The notes beneath the pieces were generated by a model. It saw nothing but the letters and a program-made list of their open reading frames with translations. It was not told the DNA's origin and ran no database searches. A DNA stretch of 64,000 bases, taken from NCBI GenBank assembly GCA_041660045.1, contig JBAZXA010000006.1, positions 124,001-188,000 of the forward strand, written 5' to 3'. The translations under genes were made by a program, and so were the position numbers. This stretch comes from WM-3-3 sp041660045. Lineage in GTDB: Bacteria > Pseudomonadota > Gammaproteobacteria > Methylococcales > Methylomonadaceae. Within the stretch, counting starts at the first letter, position 1, and each line of letters begins with the position of its first letter. Of this stretch, positions 50,444 to 59,576 are shown in pieces.

Positions 50444-51778
50444 ATGGCAAGGACACGCTCAAGAAAAAAACCGTTACCGATGACACCTGTGCGGGTGCTT
50501 GTCGAATCATTAGCCCATGATGGCCGTGGTGTGGCACATGTTGAAGGTAAGGTGGTCTTCATAGACGAAGCCCTGCCGGGGGAAGAAGTTGATTTTATTT
50601 ATACCGAAAGCCGCAGGGATTATGCTGAGGGCAAGGTGGTTAATTTAATTAGCCGATCAGCTGATCGTGTCGATGCGGCATGCCCACATTTTGGTGTTTG
50701 TGGGGGCTGTAGCTTTCAGCATGTAGATGCAAAAGCTCAAATCCGTATAAAACAAGACCTCTTGGTTGAGCAATTTAAGCGTATAGGTAAGTTAGAAATC
50801 CCAGTGATTTGGGAGGCTTTGACTGGGCCACATTGGGGTTATCGGCGCAAAGCCCGCATGGGGGTTAAATATGTGGCTAAAAAAAATCGGGTGTTGGTTG
50901 GCTTTAGAGAGCGGCGGCATCCTTATTTAGCTGAAATAGACAGCTGCAAAGTAATGCATGCCAGTGTTGGCAGCAAGCTCATCGAGCTAGGTGAGATGAT
51001 AGCTAAGCTGACTATTAGGGAAAAAATTCCACAAATAGAAGTGGCTATCGGCGATGATGAATGTGTCTTGGCGTTTCGCACCTTAGAACCGGCAAGCATG
51101 GAAGATAAAGAATATTTAAGGGCGTTTGGGCAGCAACATGGCGTCAGTATCTGCTTGCAGCCGAAAGGGCCGGATACCATAGTGCCTTTAGACGGTGAAG
51201 CAGAAGTGATTCCGCATTACGCCTTACCTGATCAAGGTTTAATATTTAAATTCAGGCCAGCCATGTTTACGCAAGTTAATTATGATATTAACCGGCAAAT
51301 GATTAATCGGGTTTTGGCAGCTTTAGAGTTGAATGCACAAGATAACGTGTTGGATTTATTTTGTGGTTTGGGTAATTTTACCTTGCCGATGGCCACTCAA
51401 GCCGGTTCTGTGGTGGGTATTGAAGGTGACTTGCCTTTGGTCAAGCATGCCCAGGAAAATGCCCGCTACAATAATATTAGCAATGTCGAGTTTTACATGG
51501 CTGATTTAACGAAAGCCATTGCGGACCAAGTCTGGGCAAATCGCCATTACAATAAAATTTTGTTGGACCCTTCCAGAGCCGGTGCTAGTGACGTTTTACC
51601 CCATTTTAAACGCTGGCAGCCTGAGCTAATTGTCTATGTGTCTTGTAACCCATCAACTTTGGCTCGGGATGCTGGCATCTTAGTCAATGAATTAGGCTAT
51701 CAATTGGTGCAGGCCGGGGTAATGGATATGTTCCCGCAAACTGGGCATGTTGAGTCGATTGCTTTGTTTAAGCGCTGA
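50444..51778 (+). CDS. rlmD: 23S rRNA m5U1939 methyltransferase
   Basis: SAM-dependent uracil-5 methyltransferase RlmD (RumA), 444 residues. An N-terminal TRAM domain (PVRVLVESLAHDGRGVAHV) precedes a 4Fe-4S ligand cluster (CPHFGVCGGCSFQ, plus a later Cys in EIDSCKV). SAM-binding DLFCGLGNFTLP, LLDPSRAGASDV and the nucleophile Cys in VYVSCNPSTLARD are intact. The ATG at 50444 lies 2 bp after the YdbL-like stop; the longer frame from 50399 is rejected. Confidence 0.96.
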   Translation: MARTRSRKKPLPMTPVRVLVESLAHDGRGVAHVEGKVVFIDEALPGEEVDFIYTESRRDYAEGKVVNLISRSADRVDAACPHFGVCGGCSFQHVDAKAQIRIKQDLLVEQFKRIGKLEIPVIWEALTGPHWGYRRKARMGVKYVAKKNRVLVGFRERRHPYLAEIDSCKVMHASVGSKLIELGEMIAKLTIREKIPQIEVAIGDDECVLAFRTLEPASMEDKEYLRAFGQQHGVSICLQPKGPDTIVPLDGEAEVIPHYALPDQGLIFKFRPAMFTQVNYDINRQMINRVLAALELNAQDNVLDLFCGLGNFTLPMATQAGSVVGIEGDLPLVKHAQENARYNNISNVEFYMADLTKAIADQVWANRHYNKILLDPSRAGASDVLPHFKRWQPELIVYVSCNPSTLARDAGILVNELGYQLVQAGVMDMFPQTGHVESIALFKR

Positions 51779-51819
51779 CGGCATGTCCTAGCAGCAAGAT
51801 GCAAGGTGTTGAAGTTTTA

Positions 51820-52458
51820 TTAATCATGGTTGCGGACTATAAAATATTCGGGTTCGGTATGGTTTTGATTTAAGGGGATTATAGACGTATAGGAACGGGT
51901 TTCGCCTTTATCAACCGCAACGCTGGTACGTGTGCCATGTTCGTCAATACCAATCTGGGCTATGCCGACTTGAATTCCGGCACGATTAAACAAGACGATG
52001 TCAATTTGCGGGAAAATAGCTGACAAGCTACGGTTTTCCAGCGTTAGTTTGTATTCATATTGCTTTTTTTCAGCCGTGCCGGCCAGGGTAAAATTAATGT
52101 TTTTTACATTATCTTGGTTAATTGGGATTATTTGATCAAATTCCAGTTTGGTTAGATGCGGTAAACGCGATTGTATTAGGCTATCCAACTCGGTGCGTAA
52201 TTTAGCTAATTCTGGTCGTAGGGATTCCAGTTCAGCCAATTGTAGGTCATTTAGCCGTTTCAGCTCGTAGTTTTCCTTTTGATGGGAACCACTAACTATC
52301 ACGGTCGAAATCAGGGTCAAGGTTTCAAGTGCTAGTGCCAAGCATAGATAAATAATAATTTTTCTTTTTGACGAACGGCGCTGGTAACGTCTAGGAGGAT
52401 GGTTGTATTCTTGATCCACATCAGATTGAAGATTTGAAGGATTCTTACTTAAACGCAT
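51820..52458 (-). CDS. Single-pass membrane protein with coiled coil, unknown function
   Basis: A 212-residue protein. A basic N-terminus (RRYQRRSSKRK) precedes one membrane helix (about residues 33-56, IIIYLCLALALETLTLISTV), then a Leu-heptad coiled coil (about 60-100) and a beta-rich domain (about 115-210) ending in EPEYFIVRNHD. Topology predicts a cytoplasmic basic tail and a periplasmic domain. I do not recognise the family. It is convergent with rlmD and alone in its transcription unit. Confidence 0.75.
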   Translation of the reverse strand: MRLSKNPSNLQSDVDQEYNHPPRRYQRRSSKRKIIIYLCLALALETLTLISTVIVSGSHQKENYELKRLNDLQLAELESLRPELAKLRTELDSLIQSRLPHLTKLEFDQIIPINQDNVKNINFTLAGTAEKKQYEYKLTLENRSLSAIFPQIDIVLFNRAGIQVGIAQIGIDEHGTRTSVAVDKGETRSYTSIIPLNQNHTEPEYFIVRNHD

Positions 52459-53001
52459 AGTAAACAGATATAGTTGAATGAGTGGAACAAGTTTTTGACC
52501 TAATCTTAATCGTTTGTGATCAAATTTCTAAGGATTTATTATTGTTGAAATGATTTTATATATATGCTTAGTCGCCACTTTATAAAAGTTAGGCTTAAAG
52601 TTTAGCCTAAAGAAATTTAAAGTTTAATAATTAAACACACTATTTGAAACTAATCCCAAATTTAAGGTTTGCCATTGAGTTTTCTAACCATTGCCAGGCC
52701 TAATAGCGCTTATTGGTATGGGGTAAGGTTTTGTTTTTAAAATGATATACGGTATCGACGGCTAAACATGCTGCGGGTACAGTTTTTAGTGCTGAGTTGG
52801 CTCCGTAATTAACGTCGCATGATAGGATTTTAACAGGTTGGCCCGGACACTCCGGTTAGTTAGGTATTTACCTGGAAGACTGCCTTCCTATGGTGGTAAA
52901 CGTATGAAAAATAATGGACTGTTTTTATTATCTAATTTTGTCCCAGTGCTCAGCTGGGCGTGTTTACTTATTGTTAAACATCTCAATAGCGGTAGCTTCT
53001 A
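52459..53001. other. Intergenic region upstream of truA
   Basis: These 543 bp are mostly non-coding. TTAGGCT/AGCCTAA arms (52589-52595 and 52604-52610) could form a small hairpin. A 32-codon reading frame from ATG 52904 ends in a TAATG overlap with truA, but has no recognisable content. fimV, often upstream of truA in relatives, is absent. Confidence 0.5.
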
Positions 53002-53811
53002 ATGCGCCGAATAGTACTGGGTATTGAATATGATGGTGGGAAGTTTTGTGGTTGGCAATGGCAAACCGGTTTACGTAGCATTCAAGTGGTTTTGGAAAAA
53101 GCCTTGTCAACAGTCGCTAACCATCCCATTAGTGTAATCTGTGCAGGCAGGACTGATGCAGGGGTGCATGCATTTGAACAAATTGTCCATTTTGATACGT
53201 CAGCGGAACGCGGACTTCATGCTTGGGTGCTAGGCGGTAATAGCCATCTGCCTGATGATGTCAGAATTTTGTGGGCGCAACCCGCATTGGATGATTTTCA
53301 CGCGCGATATAGCGCCATAGCCCGGTTTTATCGTTACATTATCTTAAACCGGCCAGTAAGGTCGGCCTTGTTACGCCGGCAAGTAACGTGGTATTACCCC
53401 GTTTTAGACCATGAAAAAATGCACCAAGCGGGCCAAGCTTTAAGGGGTAACCATGATTTCACTTCATTTAGGGCACAAGGCTGCCAATCAAAAAGCCCTT
53501 GGCGAATATTGCATTTTTTGGAGGTTTATCGGGTAGGTGAACAAGTTATCATGGATGTGGCCGCCAATGCATTTTTACATCATATGGTCAGAAATATTGC
53601 AGGTGTATTGATGGAAATCGGCGAGGGTAAGCAATCAGTGCAATGGACTAGCGAATTGCTGGCCATAAAAGACCGTGCACGTGCCGGCGTCACAGCCCCG
53701 CCAGACGGTCTGCATTTAGCGGGGGTTTATTACCCGCCACGCTATGGTATTGCCAGGCATGCGATTTTTGATAAGCTACCGAAAGAAGCCAAGCGTTTTG
53801 ATGGGGTTTAG
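53002..53811 (+). CDS. truA: tRNA pseudouridine(38-40) synthase
   Basis: Makes pseudouridine at positions 38-40 of tRNA. The 269 residues begin MRRIVLGIEYDGGKFCGWQW, have the catalytic Asp in VICAGRTDAGVHAFEQ, and show FHARYSAIARFYRYIILN and FLHHMVRNIAGVLMEIG. Length is typical. A DUF2231 membrane gene lies between truA and trpF here, whereas in many relatives trpF follows truA directly. Confidence 0.97.
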   Translation: MRRIVLGIEYDGGKFCGWQWQTGLRSIQVVLEKALSTVANHPISVICAGRTDAGVHAFEQIVHFDTSAERGLHAWVLGGNSHLPDDVRILWAQPALDDFHARYSAIARFYRYIILNRPVRSALLRRQVTWYYPVLDHEKMHQAGQALRGNHDFTSFRAQGCQSKSPWRILHFLEVYRVGEQVIMDVAANAFLHHMVRNIAGVLMEIGEGKQSVQWTSELLAIKDRARAGVTAPPDGLHLAGVYYPPRYGIARHAIFDKLPKEAKRFDGV

Positions 53812-53878
53812 ATTTAGGCTGTGTTATTTTATGGTATGCGGTAAAACATAATAAAACAAAATAGAATAGGCAAAACGC

Positions 53879-54553
53879 ATGAATCAAATCCAAAACTTGT
53901 TTTTTCAGGTTCACGGCAGCGCCGATGCTGGTAACGGTTTAATTGATACTATTGGCCACGTGCTGGTTTTTTTTGAGGCAGTTGTTGATCAAGGGCCGGT
54001 TAAGTTATTGCCGGGTATGCTGACTATGGCTAATTGGCACCCTTTGTTTGTGCATTTCCCGATAGCTTTTTTATCGTTATTTTGGTTAGTCGATGTCATA
54101 GGTAGCTTAAGCAAACAAAGCCATTGCCGCCGCTTGGCGGGCTGGCTGCTGTATTTAGGTACAATGTTGGCTATCCCAACTGTCGTTTTAGGTCTGTTGG
54201 CAGCCAGTAGTGTGCCCCATGGTGAAAATGTCCATGATATTATGGAGCGGCATGAGAGCTTTGGCTTGGCCGTGTTGGTGTTGGCTATCATCTTGTCAGC
54301 TTGGCGCTTTAAGGTAGGCGGGCAAATCCATGGTGCCGCTAATATGGGTTTTCTGTTATTAGCTGGATTGTTGTTTGGGCTCATTATTCTCGGTGCCGAT
54401 TTGGGTGGGCTTATGGTTTATCAATACGGTGTTGGTGTAAAGTCAGTCCCCGTCATGTCTGACGGTCATCATGACCATCAAGAAGATCAAAGCCATGAAC
54501 ATAACCATGACCATAGTCATGAAGATGGCGGTGCCGCTGAGCATCACCATTAA
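53879..54553 (+). CDS. DUF2231 membrane protein with His-rich tail
   Basis: A 224-residue protein. The DUF2231 core starts NWHPLFVHFPIAFLSLFWLV and contains about four membrane helices (to residue ~185). The last ~30 residues are rich in His and Asp/Glu (DHHQ, HEHNHDHSHEDGG), a likely divalent-metal binding tail. DUF2231 proteins are often linked to heme or metal handling, but function is unproven. ATG at 53879 gives an extra ~45-residue N-terminus before the domain; ATG at 54019 is an alternative start. It is inserted between truA and trpF. Confidence 0.8.
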   Translation: MNQIQNLFFQVHGSADAGNGLIDTIGHVLVFFEAVVDQGPVKLLPGMLTMANWHPLFVHFPIAFLSLFWLVDVIGSLSKQSHCRRLAGWLLYLGTMLAIPTVVLGLLAASSVPHGENVHDIMERHESFGLAVLVLAIILSAWRFKVGGQIHGAANMGFLLLAGLLFGLIILGADLGGLMVYQYGVGVKSVPVMSDGHHDHQEDQSHEHNHDHSHEDGGAAEHHH

Positions 54554-54666
54554 TATTCTTAAGCCGGTTTAAAGGTAGGGTCAGCATAAAGAGCCACTAA
54601 ACTGAGTTTTACTGGTTTTTATGTTATTGTAGGCGGTTTCTTTTAGTACTATTAGTCTGTCAATCT

Positions 54667-55311
54667 ATGCGAACTCGCGTTAAAATATGCGGATTTACTC
54701 GGGCTGATGATGCCGTTGCCGCGGCCCGTATGGGGGCTGATGCCATAGGCTTAGTTTTTTATCCCCCTAGCCCACGCAATTTAGCTGTGGAACAAGCGGC
54801 TAAAATTGTCGCGGCTTTGCCTGCGTTTGTGACTGTCGTCGGTTTATTTGTAGATGGGCAAGCATCGCAAATTCATCAAGTGCTGCAGCAGGTACCGATT
54901 GATTGTTTGCAGTTTCATGGGGATGAGCCCCCAGAGGCATGCAGGTTATATGGTAAGCCTTACATCAAAGCCCTAAGGGTTCAAGCTGATACGGATATTA
55001 AAGCCTATGCGCAGCGCTATTTTGATGCTGCGGGCTTGTTATTGGATGCCTATCAAGCGAATGAGAAAGGCGGTACTGGCCAGGCTTTTGATTGGACTTG
55101 GATACCTAAACAATGTGCCCTACCCATCATTCTAGCCGGTGGTTTACGTGTGGATAATGCAAAATTGGCGGTAACAACGGTTGCGCCGTACGCACTGGAT
55201 GTCAGTAGCGGCGTAGAAATAGCAAAAGGGGTTAAGGATGCCGTTAAAATAAAAGCATTTTTAACAGCAGTTAATGACGCGGACAGAGAAAAAAATGACA
55301 GAAAAATATAA
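54667..55311 (+). CDS. trpF: Phosphoribosylanthranilate isomerase
   Basis: Third common step of tryptophan synthesis, converting PRA to CdRP. The TIM barrel of 214 residues begins MRTRVKICGFTRADDAVAAA with catalytic Cys in KICG and the acid Asp in LDAYQANEKGGTGQAFDW, and ends with the phosphate-binding LAGGLRVDNAKLAV and LDVSSGVE. It overlaps trpB by 17 bp, so trpF-trpB-trpA are a coupled operon. Confidence 0.97.
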   Translation: MRTRVKICGFTRADDAVAAARMGADAIGLVFYPPSPRNLAVEQAAKIVAALPAFVTVVGLFVDGQASQIHQVLQQVPIDCLQFHGDEPPEACRLYGKPYIKALRVQADTDIKAYAQRYFDAAGLLLDAYQANEKGGTGQAFDWTWIPKQCALPIILAGGLRVDNAKLAVTTVAPYALDVSSGVEIAKGVKDAVKIKAFLTAVNDADREKNDRKI

Positions 55312-56497
55312 TATGCCCGATGAACGCGGACATTTTGGCCCGTATGGCGGAATGTTTGTTGCTGAAACCTTAATGCCACCCATACAGGAATTAAATGCTG
55401 CTTATCAGCAGTATTTAAACGATCCTGCATTTGTTGCCGAGCTAGATGCCGACCTAAAATATTATGTCGGCCGTCCTTCTCCTTTGTACCATGCTGAACG
55501 CTGGAGCCGTGAATTAGGCGGCGCCCAAATTTATTTAAAGCGTGAAGATCTTAATCATACTGGTGCGCATAAAATCAATAACACCATTGGCCAAGCATTA
55601 TTAGCCAAGCGTATGGGTAAAACCCGCATTATTGCTGAGACAGGAGCTGGTCAGCATGGCGTGGCAACGGCCACAGTAGCTGCCCGCTTAGGCTTGGAGT
55701 GTGTGGTTTACATGGGCGCGGTTGATGTCGCAAGACAAGCCTTGAATGTTTATCGTATGAAACTGTTGGGGGCAAAAGTTGTTGCCGTCGAATCGGGATC
55801 AAAAACCTTAAAAGATGCCTTAAATGAAGCATTAAGGGATTGGGTTACTAATGTCGACAATACCTTTTATATTATAGGGACGGTGGCAGGCCCGCACCCT
55901 TATCCCGCTATGGTTAGGGATTTTCAAGCCATTATCGGCCGGGAAGCTAAGCAACAATGTTTAGAACAAGCTGGCAGGCTGCCTGATGCATTGATTGCCT
56001 GCGTTGGCGGCGGCTCAAATGCCATTGGTTTGTTTTATCCGTTTATTGATGATGCCGAGGTTAAAATGTATGGTGTGGAGGCTGCTGGTGACGGTATTGC
56101 CACTGGCCGGCACTCAGCGCCTTTGTGTGCAGGTCGTCCCGGCGTATTGCATGGCAACCACACCTACCTAATGGAGGATGAAGATGGCGAAATCATTGAG
56201 ACCCATTCCATTTCTGCAGGTCTTGATTACCCAGGGGTAGGCCCTGAACATGCGTGGTTAAAAGATACTGGCCGTGCCAACTACGTTAATATTACCGATG
56301 ATGAGGCGCTGCTAGGCTTCCATGCCTTAACCAGTATGGAAGGTATCATACCGGCTTTGGAATCTAGCCATGCGATGGCGTATGCAATGAAACTGGCACC
56401 TGAGATGCGTAAAGATGACATTATCATTATCAATTTGTCAGGCCGTGGGGATAAGGATATGCACACAATTGCACAAAAAGAGGGGTTACTTCTGTGA
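55295..56497 (+). CDS. trpB: Tryptophan synthase beta chain
   Basis: PLP enzyme that joins indole and serine. The 400 residues include MPDERGHFGPYGGMFVAET, PLP Lys in LNHTGAHKINNTIGQAL, ETGAGQHGVATATVAARL and the PLP phosphate loop CVGGGSNAIGLF. The start at 55295 overlaps trpF; the next Met at 55313 is an alternative. The TGA is shared with the trpA GTG (GTGA). Confidence 0.98.
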   Translation: MTEKYNMPDERGHFGPYGGMFVAETLMPPIQELNAAYQQYLNDPAFVAELDADLKYYVGRPSPLYHAERWSRELGGAQIYLKREDLNHTGAHKINNTIGQALLAKRMGKTRIIAETGAGQHGVATATVAARLGLECVVYMGAVDVARQALNVYRMKLLGAKVVAVESGSKTLKDALNEALRDWVTNVDNTFYIIGTVAGPHPYPAMVRDFQAIIGREAKQQCLEQAGRLPDALIACVGGGSNAIGLFYPFIDDAEVKMYGVEAAGDGIATGRHSAPLCAGRPGVLHGNHTYLMEDEDGEIIETHSISAGLDYPGVGPEHAWLKDTGRANYVNITDDEALLGFHALTSMEGIIPALESSHAMAYAMKLAPEMRKDDIIIINLSGRGDKDMHTIAQKEGLLL

Positions 56498-57297
56498 GCC
56501 GATTAGCAAATAAATTTGAAGAATTATCCCAAGCCAATCGTAAGGCATTAATTCCTTTTATTACTGCAGGCGATCCAAGCCCTGAATTTACCTTGTCCCT
56601 AATGCATGATATGGTTGCTGCAGGGGCTGATATTTTAGAGTTAGGGGTGCCTTTTTCAGACCCTATGGCGGATGGGCCAGTGATTCAACGCGCAAGCGAA
56701 CGCGCTTTAGCCCATAAAATGAGCCTCAAGAAAACGTTGGCCTTAGTGATGGCGTTTAGAAAACTAAACAGTGCCACGCCAATAGTTTTGATGGGTTATG
56801 TGAATCCCATATTGGCCATGGGAAATGAGGATTTTGCCAATGCCGCACAGCGCGCAGAAATCGATGGTGTGCTAACCGTCGATTTACCACCAGAAGAAGC
56901 GGAGGAGTTATCTGGTTTGTTAAAATCACGCGAGATAGACCCGATTTTTTTGATGGCACCCAATAGCAGTGACGAACGTATAAAAAAAATGGACGCTATA
57001 GGTAGTGGTTATCTTTATTACGTCTCCTTAAAAGGCGTCACCGGCGCGGGTCACTTAAATATTGCTGATGTGGAAGAAAAGCTTAAGCAAATTAAGGCAA
57101 ACAGCAGTAGGCCAATAGCTATTGGTTTTGGTGTAAAAGACGCAGAAACAGCTAAAACAATTGCTGATATAGGTGATGGCGTGGTGATTGGCAGTACCTT
57201 AATCAGTCACATTGAAAAAAATTTGGATGATTTGGCGATGGCAAAGGCTGAAATTCTTGACCTGTTGAAGGCCATGCGGCTGGCGATGGATAGCTAA
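56494..57297 (+). CDS. trpA: Tryptophan synthase alpha chain
   Basis: Cleaves indole-3-glycerol phosphate and channels indole to TrpB. The 267 residues show LIPFITAGDPSPEFTL, catalytic Glu in ILELGVPFSDPMADGPVIQ, catalytic Asp in GVLTVDLPPEEAEE, and the phosphate-binding GFGVKDAETA and GVVIGSTLI. Start is GTG overlapping the trpB stop. accD follows 42 bp later. Confidence 0.98.
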   Translation: MSRLANKFEELSQANRKALIPFITAGDPSPEFTLSLMHDMVAAGADILELGVPFSDPMADGPVIQRASERALAHKMSLKKTLALVMAFRKLNSATPIVLMGYVNPILAMGNEDFANAAQRAEIDGVLTVDLPPEEAEELSGLLKSREIDPIFLMAPNSSDERIKKMDAIGSGYLYYVSLKGVTGAGHLNIADVEEKLKQIKANSSRPIAIGFGVKDAETAKTIADIGDGVVIGSTLISHIEKNLDDLAMAKAEILDLLKAMRLAMDS

Positions 57298-57339
57298 ATA
57301 AAGTCCAAACGGGTAATGATGTACGATGGAGCATAAAAA

Positions 57340-58272
57340 ATGAGTTGGTTTCAAAAATTAGTCCCTTCAACGATACGGACTGACGCCTCAAACAAAAAAA
57401 ACGCAGTACCCGAAGGTTTATGGAGTAAATGTCCTAGCTGTAATGCCATACTTTATAATTCTGAGTTGGAAAAAAACTTTAGCGTTTGTCCAAAATGCGA
57501 CCATCATATGCGTATCTCAGCTAGGGTAAGGCTGGCTATGTTTTTGGATGAGCAAGGTCAAGAAGAGATAGGTAAGAATGTTAAACCTACCGATCCTTTG
57601 AAATTTAGGGACATAAAAAAATACAAAGACCGTTTGCTGCTGGCACAAAAACAAACCAAAGAAAACGACGCTATCGTGGTGATGAAAGGTCAAGTTAAAG
57701 GCCGTGACGTGGTAGTCGCTGCTTTCGATTTCACTTTTATGGGTGGATCGATGGGGGCGGTGGTCGGCGAGTTATTTGTGCGTGGTATTAATAAAAGCCT
57801 AGAATTAGGCATACCTTTTGTTACCTTCACTGCCAGCGGTGGTGCACGCATGCAAGAGTCATTGTTTTCCTTATTCCAAATGGCTAAAACCAGTGCCGCA
57901 TTAACCAAGTTGGCGCAACGTGGTATTCCCTATATTTCCGTGATGACAGATCCGACTATGGGTGGGGTTTCTGCTAGCCTCGCCATGTTAGGCGATGTCA
58001 ATGTCGCAGAACCTAAGGCCTTAATCGGTTTTGCAGGGCCTCGGGTTATTGAGCAAACCGTACGTGAAATATTGCCTGAAGGCTTTCAACGTAGTGAGTT
58101 TTTACAAGAACATGGTGCTGTCGATATGATTATTGATAGGCGCGTCATGCGCGAGAAAATTGCCGAAATATTGGCTTTGTTAATGCTAGACAAACCCTTT
58201 GTGGAACAGCCCGCCCAACAAGCAGAAATACTAAGCGAAGACGCCCCGGAACAGGTTGAGCAATCCGCTTAA
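57340..58272 (+). CDS. accD: Acetyl-CoA carboxylase carboxyltransferase beta subunit
   Basis: Half of the carboxyltransferase that makes malonyl-CoA. The 310 residues include a C4 zinc ribbon (CPSCNAILYNSELEKNF plus CPKCDHH) and the crotonase-like core (FTASGGARMQESLFSLFQMA; GGVSASLAMLGDV; IGFAGPRVIEQTVRE). Position between trpA and folC is conserved in gammaproteobacteria. The C-terminal acidic tail is variable in the family. Confidence 0.98.
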   Translation: MSWFQKLVPSTIRTDASNKKNAVPEGLWSKCPSCNAILYNSELEKNFSVCPKCDHHMRISARVRLAMFLDEQGQEEIGKNVKPTDPLKFRDIKKYKDRLLLAQKQTKENDAIVVMKGQVKGRDVVVAAFDFTFMGGSMGAVVGELFVRGINKSLELGIPFVTFTASGGARMQESLFSLFQMAKTSAALTKLAQRGIPYISVMTDPTMGGVSASLAMLGDVNVAEPKALIGFAGPRVIEQTVREILPEGFQRSEFLQEHGAVDMIIDRRVMREKIAEILALLMLDKPFVEQPAQQAEILSEDAPEQVEQSA

Positions 58273-58297
58273 CCCTATTTGGCGGGTAATCTAAACA

Positions 58298-59569
58298 ATG
58301 CATTTTGATACCCTGCAAGGTTGGCTGGGCTGGCAAGAGACGTTACATTATCAAGCAATAGACCTAGGCCTGGAACGGGTAACCTCGGTTTTTTTACGGA
58401 TTAATCCCAAACGTCTCCATCCGCCAACCATTACCGTGGCCGGCACAAATGGCAAAGGCTCTTGTATAGCCTATTTAGAAGCCATATACCGGGCACAAGG
58501 TTACCGAGTGGGTGCCTACACGTCGCCACATATTTTGCGTTACAATGAACGCATAAAAATCGATGGCAAACCCGTATCGGATGAGCTGATTTGCGAGACC
58601 TTTGCCCGTATTGAAGCGGTACGCGGCGATACCACACTGAGCTATTTTGAGTTTGGCACTTTGGCGGCTTTAGAAATCTTTAGGTGTGCGGATTTGGATG
58701 TCCAATTGCTTGAGGTCGGTATGGGTGGGCGGCTGGATGCGGTTAATTTAATCGATGCTGATGCCGCCTTGGTTAGCAGTATTGCAATTGACCACGTTGA
58801 CTGGCTGGGTAATACCCGTGAAGCTATTGGCCAAGAAAAAGGGGGCATTTTTCGGCCAGCAGCGTACGCAATTATTGGTGATCCTGATCCACCAGACTCA
58901 TTGATACAAATGGCTGTCAAAGCAAAAGCGCAGCTCTTTCGCTTAGGGAAAAACTTTTCTTATCAAAAACAATCAAACAATACTTGGGATTGGTATTCAG
59001 ATGATGAGGCATTACCGCAATTGCCACTGCCCAGTTTAAAGGGTGAACATCAATTTCGAAATGCCGCGACCGTCATATTAGCTGTCAAGAAGATGTCCAG
59101 CCGCTTGGCGGTAGATGAAACAGCAATACGTTTAGGGTTGGAAGCAGCCAATCTGCGGGGTAGGTTTCAGTTAATCGGTGATGATATCCCGGTTTTGCTG
59201 GATGTTGGACATAATCCACAAGCAGTGGCCATGTTAGCAGATTATTTAAAGGCGGAGTTTTCAGGCAAATGCATCCATGCGGTTTTTTCTATGATGAAGG
59301 ACAAAGATATTTTGGGTGTATTAAATATTATGGATTCGGTGATTTATGACTGGTTTTTTGCACCGTTAACAAATCCACGGGCAATATCCGAATCTGCAAT
59401 ACGTAAGTTTTTTGGACAAAACGCGATGACTAACGTAAATTTTGGCTTTAATAACGTTGCGGAAAGTTTTTCGGCGGCAAAACGCCAGTCGCAACCAGGT
59501 GATCTAATACTGGTGTTTGGTTCTTTCTTTTTAGTGTCTGATTATCTGGCAGAGTTTGAGAACAAGTGA
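58298..59569 (+). CDS. folC: Dihydrofolate/folylpolyglutamate synthase
   Basis: Bifunctional Mur-ligase-like enzyme. The 423 residues contain the P-loop TVAGTNGKGSCIAYLEA, TSPHILRYNERIKI, GMGGRLDAVNLI, IDHVDWLGNTREAI and the C-terminal domain motif DVGHNPQAV. Length is typical (about 420). It starts 25 bp after accD and is followed by the dedD-like gene. Confidence 0.96.
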   Translation: MHFDTLQGWLGWQETLHYQAIDLGLERVTSVFLRINPKRLHPPTITVAGTNGKGSCIAYLEAIYRAQGYRVGAYTSPHILRYNERIKIDGKPVSDELICETFARIEAVRGDTTLSYFEFGTLAALEIFRCADLDVQLLEVGMGGRLDAVNLIDADAALVSSIAIDHVDWLGNTREAIGQEKGGIFRPAAYAIIGDPDPPDSLIQMAVKAKAQLFRLGKNFSYQKQSNNTWDWYSDDEALPQLPLPSLKGEHQFRNAATVILAVKKMSSRLAVDETAIRLGLEAANLRGRFQLIGDDIPVLLDVGHNPQAVAMLADYLKAEFSGKCIHAVFSMMKDKDILGVLNIMDSVIYDWFFAPLTNPRAISESAIRKFFGQNAMTNVNFGFNNVAESFSAAKRQSQPGDLILVFGSFFLVSDYLAEFENK

Positions 59570-59576
59570 GTTGAAA

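Noticed and set aside
52904..53002. 32-codon ORF overlapping truA as TAATG
   Set aside because: The peptide has no recognisable features beyond a short hydrophobic stretch, and ORFs of this size are common by chance; the overlap alone is not enough.
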